DNA from: JADJQU01 sp035490315
GTDB lineage: Bacteria; Planctomycetota; UBA1135; GCA-002686595
Assembly (NCBI GenBank): GCA_035490315.1
Contig: DATHET010000200.1
Span: 1-14,267 of the forward strand
Reading direction: 5' to 3'
Length of the DNA: 14,267 nt
A program made the position numbers and the translations under genes. The notes beneath the pieces were generated by a model. It was not told where the DNA came from. It did no database searches and saw only the letters and a list, made by a program, of their open reading frames with translations. This document shows, one piece after another, positions 1 to 5,628 of this stretch; position 1 is the stretch's first letter, and each line of letters starts with the position of its first letter.

Positions 1-126
1 GCTGCGCGGGCCAACGACGAGCGTTACATGAACCTGGCCGTGGGCTACAGGCGAACAGATCCCAAGCTTCAGGAGGATCGCGTACGCTGGCTCCTGTCCT
101 CCCTCTCCCTGCCACGGACTAAACCC

Positions 127-1821
127 ATGCGCGCTTCGATCATCCTCGCATTGCTGGCCGCTCCGAGTCTTGCCCAGGATCCGATCTACCGCGTCGACGG
201 TACGACGACGGAGTTTCTCGGCATGGCTATGGACGTCGTCGACGACCTGGATGGCGACGGCGTGCGCGATTTGCTGTGCGGAGCCCAGGGTGGAACCTCG
301 CTGCCGGGAGGAAAGATCACGATCTTCTCCGGCGCGACGGGAACGCTGGTGCGCTCGCACGTCGGATCGCCGAGCTCGATATTGGAACCGCGCGTGACCG
401 GCATTGGCGACTTGAACGGTGACGGGCGCGGTGACTACCTCGTGCCTCGCACGGTGTCCGGTGGAACGCTCACGCACATCGACGCCCATTCGGGCGCGGA
501 CGGCTCGATCCTCTTCACCCGCATGGGCAACGCGGCGGAGCCCCAAGTTCTTTGTTGCCTCGACGATCTCGGCGACGTGAACGGGGACACGATTCCGGAC
601 TTCGTGGTGGGATCACTCTACAACGGTGGTCAAGTGCGTGTGTGCTCCGGAGTGAATGGCTCGGAGCTTTACGCGCTTACGGGCTCGCCACCGAATCTGC
701 TGATCGGCGTGTCGGTCACCGCGCTCGGCGACGTCGACGGAGACGGTATCTCGGACTTCGCGTTCGGTGCGACGAGTCAACCGAGCTGGTTCTCGACCGG
801 CGTGTTCGTGCATTCCGGCGCGAACGGCGCCCCGTTGTTCGCCTTGCACGGAGGGAATACCTTCGGCGTGAGCCTCGAGGAGAGCTATCACCCTCTGGCC
901 GGCACCGGTGACGTCGATGGCGACGGCCTGCCTGACATTGCGATATCGGAAATCGGGGCCAACGGCTACGCGGGTCAAGTGCACGTCTATTCCAGCGGAA
1001 CCCACGCCTTGTTGCGGACCCTGAGCGCGGAATGCCCTGGAGTGGTCCAGAGCTTCACCGCCGAAACGTTCGGCTCGTGGATCGCCAACGTCGGCGACAT
1101 CGACGGTGATCAGCTGGACGATCTGGGTGTCGGAACGCAGCTCCGCTCGGCCTCGGTCTTCTCCTTGGCGAGTGGAGCGAAGCTGTACGAGTTCCACGAA
1201 GCGCGCTGGTTCAGCAACACCAACGGCAGCGTCGGCGGAGCCAACATCGTCGGCATCGACGATGCCGATGGCGATGGGCGCGGCGACGTCGTGGTCAGCT
1301 CCTGGCAGCACGCTTTGGGCAAGGGTCGGATCACGGCATACCGCGACGGCACGCCGCTTTCCCATGGGACGGGCTTGGGCTTTGGCGACGGAAGCGGCAC
1401 GCCTTGCCCGTGCGGCAACACCGGGCAATCGGGCGCGGGCTGCGCCAATTCCTCCGGCATGGGAGCGACGCTGCAGGCGTTCGGCTCGACGTCGGTCTCT
1501 GCGGACACGCTGTACCTCGAAGGAGAGCACTACCCGGCCAAGAAGCTCACTGTCCTGATCGCTTCGGCCGCGACGCAGAACGGGGGTTTGGGTCTTCCTG
1601 CTCAGGATGGCTTGCTGGTCTGCGCTTCGCCGGTGAAGCGCCTGGTGTACACCCAGGTGTGCTCTGGCGGGAATGCGACGTGGGGCTCGGGCCTGGCTGC
1701 CTTCGGCGGGTGGCTCCCGGGCGACACCCGCTATTTCCAGGCCTGGTACCGCGATCTCTCCGGCCCGTGCGGAAGCGCGTCGAATCTGTCCTCGGCCGTG
1801 TCGGTGACGTTTACGCCCTGA
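127..1821 (+). CDS. Secreted FG-GAP (integrin alpha-like) repeat protein with planctomycete-type C-terminal module
   Basis: The ATG at 127 gives 564 residues and a clean signal peptide (MRASIILALLAAPSLAQ, probable cleavage after residue 17). The frame is open upstream to the window edge, with an ATG at 28, but a start there would bury the signal peptide, so 127 is preferred. No Shine-Dalgarno lies near it; AGGAGG at 71-76 is too far. Seven Asp-rich calcium-binding-like loops of the type GDxDGDGxxD occur at about residues 40, 95, 149, 202, 261, 323 and 378, one per roughly 55-60 residues, as in a seven-bladed FG-GAP beta-propeller. From about residue 415 a separate module begins with GTPCPCGN, continues with GCANSSGMGA and ends with FQAWYRD, GPCGSASN and SVTFTP. 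It has six Cys (about 427, 429, 439, 499, 512, 548), possibly disulfide-bonded outside the cell. Role: exported, probably surface or adhesion-related; the ligand is unknown. Repeat identity is seen directly; function is inferred. Confidence 0.88.
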   Translation: MRASIILALLAAPSLAQDPIYRVDGTTTEFLGMAMDVVDDLDGDGVRDLLCGAQGGTSLPGGKITIFSGATGTLVRSHVGSPSSILEPRVTGIGDLNGDGRGDYLVPRTVSGGTLTHIDAHSGADGSILFTRMGNAAEPQVLCCLDDLGDVNGDTIPDFVVGSLYNGGQVRVCSGVNGSELYALTGSPPNLLIGVSVTALGDVDGDGISDFAFGATSQPSWFSTGVFVHSGANGAPLFALHGGNTFGVSLEESYHPLAGTGDVDGDGLPDIAISEIGANGYAGQVHVYSSGTHALLRTLSAECPGVVQSFTAETFGSWIANVGDIDGDQLDDLGVGTQLRSASVFSLASGAKLYEFHEARWFSNTNGSVGGANIVGIDDADGDGRGDVVVSSWQHALGKGRITAYRDGTPLSHGTGLGFGDGSGTPCPCGNTGQSGAGCANSSGMGATLQAFGSTSVSADTLYLEGEHYPAKKLTVLIASAATQNGGLGLPAQDGLLVCASPVKRLVYTQVCSGGNATWGSGLAAFGGWLPGDTRYFQAWYRDLSGPCGSASNLSSAVSVTFTP

Positions 1822-2072
1822 GGGTGCGGAATCGCGCCCCTTCACCGGCACGCTCCTGGAGGTGGCCGGATCCTATCCGCATTCGCACTGGCGCCGCGAA
1901 GAGCGATCGCGGAGGAACACCGCCGGTCCATCTTTGCTTACGGATCCGCAGCAGGAGTCCAATTGCGTCCTCGCACACCCGCGGGCGATAGGGCGCGCCG
2001 GCTGAATCATTCCTGAACTTCGGCCCACCATAGGCATGTCGGACACTCCAGCAGAATGACTGTGCGTGCCGG
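1822..2072. other. Convergent intergenic region, no gene recognised
   Basis: This stretch separates the plus-strand FG-GAP gene from the minus-strand zinc-ribbon gene, so both genes should terminate here. I saw no strong hairpin followed by a T-run on either strand. Short open frames cross it, but they are Arg/Ser-rich without recognisable motifs. Confidence 0.4.
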
Positions 2073-2294
2073 CTACGGAGAGCTTTCCGTCGCGCGCATT
2101 CCTTCATGTTTGCACTTCGGGCAGAGGAACATGGAGCTGCCGCGCGGAAGGACCAGGTGAGGCGCGGCTTCCCACGCGAAGCCAACCCAAGTGCACGTAG
2201 AGCACAAGACGAAACGACCGTCTGGTTTCGCCTGTTCGCCGACGGGGGGGATGATCGATGCGTGGCAGCCGGGACACGATAACGCTTGCGTCAT
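2073..2294 (-). CDS. Small zinc-ribbon-like protein with three CxxC pairs
   Basis: Begun at ATG 2294 this encodes 73 residues. Three CxxC knuckles are visible at residues 7-10 (CPGC), 31-34 (CSTC) and 58-61 (CPKC). Their spacing, roughly 20 to 24 residues between pairs, is typical of small zinc ribbons in which two knuckles hold one Zn; here three pairs are present, so one pair is left over or the protein dimerises. The segment between pairs two and three is aromatic and hydrophobic (TWVGFAWEAAPHLVL). An in-frame GTG at 2345 would add 17 residues without extra motifs. No convincing Shine-Dalgarno was found before either start. It is the last gene of the minus-strand series and lies 195 bp after the lipoprotein. 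I do not recognise a named family; nucleic-acid binding or metal storage are both possible. The ordered Cys pairs make chance unlikely. Confidence 0.6.
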   Translation of the reverse strand: MTQALSCPGCHASIIPPVGEQAKPDGRFVLCSTCTWVGFAWEAAPHLVLPRGSSMFLCPKCKHEGMRATESSP

Positions 2295-2489
2295 TGCGCA
2301 TCGTAACCCCGCGCTCGAGGCGATCACTACTTGAAGACCAGCCACACAGCGATCGGGACGGCGAGCTTTTCGCTGCGGTCATGATCCGGATTGCTGTCGT
2401 CGCACTCGCCGACATCTTCGTCTGGCGTATGCCGTCCTGAAATTCAGTCCCATGCACGCGCACGACGGAAGCAAATCCCGCGTAGATCT
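2295..2489 (-). other. Intergenic gap holding a start-less open frame (2327-2443)
   Basis: Between the lipoprotein and the zinc-ribbon gene, one minus-strand frame (2443 down to the TAG at 2327) reads like protein: an acidic stretch DEDVGECDDSNPDHDRSEK followed by LAVPIAVWLVFK. It opens right after a TGA and has no ATG, TTG or upstream GTG; its first codon after the stop is ATT at 2443. It could be a short gene with an unusual start, the tail of a decayed gene, or chance. Confidence 0.25.
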
Positions 2490-2834
2490 TTAGCGTCGAG
2501 GGACGATTCGTACGCTGCCGTCGGTGCTGACGATCACGCACCTCTGACCGAGCGTTCCTGTCTCCGATATTGGAGTCGAGTAGTACAGGTGCAATCCATC
2601 ACCGGCGGGGACAAAGCTCCCTGGCTCGCCCCAAGCGGTCCCGCGCGAGTTCAAGAATTGTCGAGCACTCTCCAGCTCCGTTGAATACTTCTGGAGATCT
2701 GCCGATGCAAATAGCGCGGGAGCCAGTGCACCCGGAGGACCAGACGGGGCAGTTGGACTGCAACCGAGCGCAGTCAGCACCAATACGAACCCTGCGAGGC
2801 TGAAGGCTGCAGGGGCAGAGCCCCTACGCTCCAA
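2490..2834 (-). CDS. Small predicted lipoprotein, translationally coupled to the upstream gene
   Basis: The start was set at TTG 2834 because a good Shine-Dalgarno (GGAGAGG, 2841-2847) lies exactly six bases upstream. This yields 114 residues beginning MERRGSAPAAF, a normal lipoprotein signal: positive n-region, hydrophobic FSLAGFVLVL, then TALGC with the lipidated Cys at residue 25. An ATG at 2873 would add an odd Cys-containing leader (MIYCCEAQ) and lacks this ribosome site. The mature part is Pro/Gly/Ala-rich (SPTAPSGPPGALAP), then a short domain with DLQKYSTELESARQFLNSRG and a C-terminal beta-like part ending GSVRIVPRR. The TTG lies 11 bases inside the end of the upstream two-TM gene, so translation of the two is probably coupled. 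No family is recognised. Expected location: the envelope, anchored by lipid. Confidence 0.68.
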   Translation of the reverse strand: MERRGSAPAAFSLAGFVLVLTALGCSPTAPSGPPGALAPALFASADLQKYSTELESARQFLNSRGTAWGEPGSFVPAGDGLHLYYSTPISETGTLGQRCVIVSTDGSVRIVPRR

Positions 2835-3153
2835 GTTGAGCCTCTCCGGCTGGGCTTCGCAGCAATAGATCATCGAAGCGGCTCAGTCGCTTCTGCGCCA
2901 GGTACCACATGACCGCGCCGAACAGCGCCACGACGCCAGCGACCAACCACGCATCGATGGAGATCTGCACTCCGACGTAGAGCTGCTCAGGTGTTGGCGA
3001 AGGCGTGGCATCGATCGCGCGGCGCGAAGCGAGCATCCCATAGATCTGGCCGCCCACGCCGATTGCACCACCAGCGATCACGACGCCGGCGGCGAGCATG
3101 ACCTCACTGCGCAGGCAAGCTCGGGTGTCCGAATTCGTCCCCATTGCATGCAT
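2824..3153 (-). CDS. Small two-TM membrane protein
   Basis: The ATG at 3153 gives 109 residues; it lies one base after the TAG of the preceding 54-residue gene (TAGGATG arrangement), which argues for coupled translation. A second ATG at 3144 is possible, with AGGA eight bases upstream. Two hydrophobic segments are visible: about residues 18-41 (Gly-rich, AAGVVIAGGAIGVGGQIYGML) and about 67-86 (AWLVAGVVALFGAVMWYLA). They are joined by a polar Pro/Thr loop (TPSPTPEQ) and followed by a charged tail (QKRLSRFDDLLLRS). Loop charge suggests both termini are cytoplasmic, but this is not firm. There is no recognised domain. It is sandwiched between a single-TM protein and a lipoprotein, so an envelope complex is a reasonable guess, no more. 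Confidence 0.68.
   Translation of the reverse strand: MHAMGTNSDTRACLRSEVMLAAGVVIAGGAIGVGGQIYGMLASRRAIDATPSPTPEQLYVGVQISIDAWLVAGVVALFGAVMWYLAQKRLSRFDDLLLRSPAGEAQLGA
2841..2847 (-). promoter_or_regulatory. Ribosome binding site deciding the TTG start of the lipoprotein
   Basis: On the minus strand the bases read GGAGAGG, six bases before TTG at 2834. It lies inside the last codons of the upstream two-TM gene. It is one of the few clear Shine-Dalgarno sequences in the window and selects the TTG over the ATG at 2873. Confidence 0.65.
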
Positions 3154-3154
3154 C

Positions 3155-3319
3155 CTACCCTGCGCAAAGCCGGCCAACTTCGATCGTAAAATCCTGCGCG
3201 CGCAAGACGAAGAACCAGTAGAGGAAGGCGATGAGGGCGACCAGGATCACAGCCGACAGCGCGAAGCCCGCCAGGTCGCCGATCCACTTTGGCTCTCGCT
3301 CAGGCTCGGGTGGTTCCAC
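3155..3319 (-). CDS. 54-residue single-TM protein
   Basis: A short minus-strand gene that a 60-codon cutoff would miss. GTG at 3319 starts a 54-residue product. It has a Pro/Glu-rich cytoplasmic-looking head (MEPPEPEREPKW), a strong transmembrane segment at about residues 17-39 (LAGFALSAVILVALIAFLYW) followed by FFVLR, and a short tail DFTIEVGRLCAG with one Cys. The TAG stop at 3157-3155 is followed, one base later, by the ATG of the two-TM gene. Upstream of the GTG the frame closes at a TAG four codons away, so the GTG is the only usable start; an AGG about eight bases upstream may act as a weak ribosome site. The amphipathic-head/TM/tail design and tight packing support a real gene. Function is unknown. 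Confidence 0.62.
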   Translation of the reverse strand: MEPPEPEREPKWIGDLAGFALSAVILVALIAFLYWFFVLRAQDFTIEVGRLCAG

Positions 3320-3552
3320 GCATACAGCCTAGCGACTGCGGTCCAATGGCGGGGGCATCGCGACGGGTGCGTTCTCGAGCGGTCCACCCTAGGCCCCGTC
3401 AGTTCTCACGGCAACCACCGCCACGTAGACCACACCAGCAGAACGATTCCGCCGACGAAGCTCCGGGCGATCTTGGTGGGTTCATCATCGCACCAGGGAA
3501 CTCGGATTCGGAGGGCAACGATGACTTCTGATGCAAACGCGCAGCGGACCTC
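3320..3552 (-). other. Intergenic gap with a start-less open frame (3406-3552)
   Basis: Between the 656-residue gene and the 54-residue gene. The frame that continues directly beyond the TGA of the 656-residue gene stays open for 48 codons to a TGA at 3406. Its end reads DDEPTKIARSF, then GGIVLLVWSTWRWLP, a membrane-like segment. No ATG, GTG or TTG precedes this segment in frame. A pair of ATGs at 3483-3488 lies in another frame that stops after 29 codons. Possible explanations are a small gene broken by a frameshift, stop-codon readthrough, or chance. Confidence 0.25.
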
Positions 3553-5523
3553 TCAGGGATGCTCGCGCTCGAGCTGTACGAAATGCTCGGTGTAGTGCCC
3601 GGCGATAACCTCGATGGTCTGCACCGGCACCGCGCGATAGCCCGAGACTTTGGGAATCTCGACCGAGTAGGTGCCGGGTTCCGTGACCATCAATTTCTGC
3701 CCGAACTCACCGGGCTGAAACATGGATTGCTTCCCTTTACCCGAGACCGTGGCGAGCTCGGTGTACCAGTTCTTCGGGAATGCCACGAGCGTGTCGCCAT
3801 CCTTCAGCTTGAGGATGACTCCGCAGGCAGGCTGTAGTCGCACCGTGTGCTCGCGTACCCCCTTGGACAGATCCACGGTGCCGTCATAGGGCAGGTAATC
3901 CCACGAGTGAATCATCAGATCGATCTCACACGTCGGAGCGCGCACCACGAAACGGTGATTTGCGGCGTCGCGGAGCGCTTGCTCTAGCCCTCCGCTGTTC
4001 ACACCTTCTGGGCGGCGTGGATTCCAGAACACCTCATTGATGGCGGCTTCCACACCGGTCATGTCGTTGACTACAAATATGCTCAGCTCGGAGGGCGGTG
4101 GGACTACCAACTCAAAATCGTCGCGACCTCCAATCGGAACATCGATCACTATGCTGTAGCTGGGACGATAAGTACCACACTCGTACTTCCCGACCTCGAC
4201 TGATCCTTGCTTCCAGGTAAACTCATCAAATCCAGGTCGCGTGCTTGGAGTTGGGCGAAGCTCGAACGTGGAGTGCGAGTCTGATCCATCGCTTGGGGTG
4301 GTTAGCTTTTTCATCGCCAAGGTGACTGACTCGGTCTTCCATTCCGACGCCACGAAGACAACGCCGCCGATCTCGACCCGGTTGATCCGCGGAACCGCGG
4401 AAATCACGATCGATGCGTCTGCACGCGCGCCTGCACTGACGATAGCAATCGATTCTCCGAGAACTATCGGATCGCGGAACCATTCGCCGATTTCGGCGCG
4501 AGCCGTGTAAGTGCCCGGTGCAAGCCCCAGGAACGAAAGAGTTCCATCCTGACTGACACCCTCGTCAACCCTTGGAGATTCCGCAGCCTCGGATCGAAGC
4601 CGCAATCGAACCTTTGCGCTACGGTCGATCCCCGTGATTGAGACATCGAGATCGCCTCCCCGTTCCATGGACACCACAAAGTCGCCACCTCGAGAAAAGT
4701 CGAGTTGGCCCAGCGTCCATGCGTAGCCGGGTGCCCCAACGAGCACGCTCCCTTGTCCGTAGGAGAATTCGTGCGCAATCCCGGTGCGGAATGGCTGCAT
4801 TGCGATCGGTGAGTTCAGCCCGCGCCCGAGAATGCGGGACTTGAACTCGACTCCAGGATGGATCGCGTCCTCCATCGAGGACTCGCCAACGCTGACCAAT
4901 TCGACGTCGCCGAGGTCGACACCACTGACCGCATCAAGCACGCGAAGCTGAACTCCGCGCGGAACCTGGGCGCGTATCTCGAGCTCGTGAGAGCTGGGAA
5001 GCGGTATGTCATCGTTCGGCTCGAGCAAGGTCGGGGAGAGATCGCCGAACTCGAGCTCGCTCACCTCGATGGCGCGGACCGTGCTTGCATCTTCGATTAT
5101 CTCATGCCACTCGCCGGCGTGAACCTCGACGTGGAGCGACTCGCCGACATGACCCCGCCACAGCATGATCTTGAACTTTCCGTCCTGAGGCGGGAGAACA
5201 CGCCCGTGGGTATCGAGCACAACGACGCGGCCGTGAAGTGCGAATGAAAGGTCAGGCGCAGCCGGCACGACCCCAGTGACTACCGGGGAAGCTGGTTCTG
5301 GACTTGAAGCCGCTTCGGCGACATCGCGCACCGTTCCGGCTTCACCGCTCTGAGGCAATGCGGTGATGGCGACCGGTCTGTCCGAGTCAGGCTTTTTCGC
5401 TTGCGAGAGGTCGAGTTCGGCCGCTGCGCTTCCACTTCCACCACGAGGCCAGATGAGCAGCACGACGACGATCGCGAGAGCGCTCGCCAATCCGCCAACG
5501 ATCCAGGAACGATGTCTCGACAT
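3553..5523 (-). CDS. Membrane-anchored beta-rich protein with carboxypeptidase-regulatory-like stretches
   Basis: Start ATG 5523 is supported by GGAGG (5533-5537) nine bases upstream and by the N-terminus it gives: basic MSRHRSW, then a TM segment at about residues 8-25 (IVGGLASALAIVVVLLIW). The remaining roughly 630 of 656 residues should lie outside the cytoplasm. A Ser/Ala/Pro linker runs to about residue 90. It is followed by many short beta strands and phrases usual in carboxypeptidase regulatory-like folds (LHGRVVVLDTHGRVLPPQDG; LGLAPGTYTARAEIGEW; TEPGTYSVEIPK near the C-terminus). No catalytic motif was found. It follows the kinase gene by 105 bp on the same strand, a pairing I associate with planctomycete kinase loci. 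It may sense or bind an extracytoplasmic ligand, or be structural. Base composition looks lower in GC than in the kinase catalytic region (36/60 in 4081-4140 against 44/60 in 7261-7320). Function is not recognised. Confidence 0.82.
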   Translation of the reverse strand: MSRHRSWIVGGLASALAIVVVLLIWPRGGSGSAAAELDLSQAKKPDSDRPVAITALPQSGEAGTVRDVAEAASSPEPASPVVTGVVPAAPDLSFALHGRVVVLDTHGRVLPPQDGKFKIMLWRGHVGESLHVEVHAGEWHEIIEDASTVRAIEVSELEFGDLSPTLLEPNDDIPLPSSHELEIRAQVPRGVQLRVLDAVSGVDLGDVELVSVGESSMEDAIHPGVEFKSRILGRGLNSPIAMQPFRTGIAHEFSYGQGSVLVGAPGYAWTLGQLDFSRGGDFVVSMERGGDLDVSITGIDRSAKVRLRLRSEAAESPRVDEGVSQDGTLSFLGLAPGTYTARAEIGEWFRDPIVLGESIAIVSAGARADASIVISAVPRINRVEIGGVVFVASEWKTESVTLAMKKLTTPSDGSDSHSTFELRPTPSTRPGFDEFTWKQGSVEVGKYECGTYRPSYSIVIDVPIGGRDDFELVVPPPSELSIFVVNDMTGVEAAINEVFWNPRRPEGVNSGGLEQALRDAANHRFVVRAPTCEIDLMIHSWDYLPYDGTVDLSKGVREHTVRLQPACGVILKLKDGDTLVAFPKNWYTELATVSGKGKQSMFQPGEFGQKLMVTEPGTYSVEIPKVSGYRAVPVQTIEVIAGHYTEHFVQLEREHP

Positions 5524-5628
5524 GTCGGCTTGCCTCCATTCTCCGGGATGACTGCGGTTAGTTAGGCACGACGTCCTTCGTTGCACGAGTTCAATAATAA
5601 GAGCACCAGCCCCGATGCCCCGCCTCAA

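Noticed and set aside
1..126. Upstream start (ATG 28) or a coding tail before the FG-GAP gene
   Set aside because: A signal peptide begins exactly at ATG 127. The preceding frame is open to the edge, but no domain is visible in so short a stretch, so an upstream gene cannot be supported.
613..1851. 412-codon minus-strand frame opposite the FG-GAP gene
   Set aside because: The plus strand encodes a signal peptide and seven repeats; the minus product is Arg/Ala-rich without motifs.
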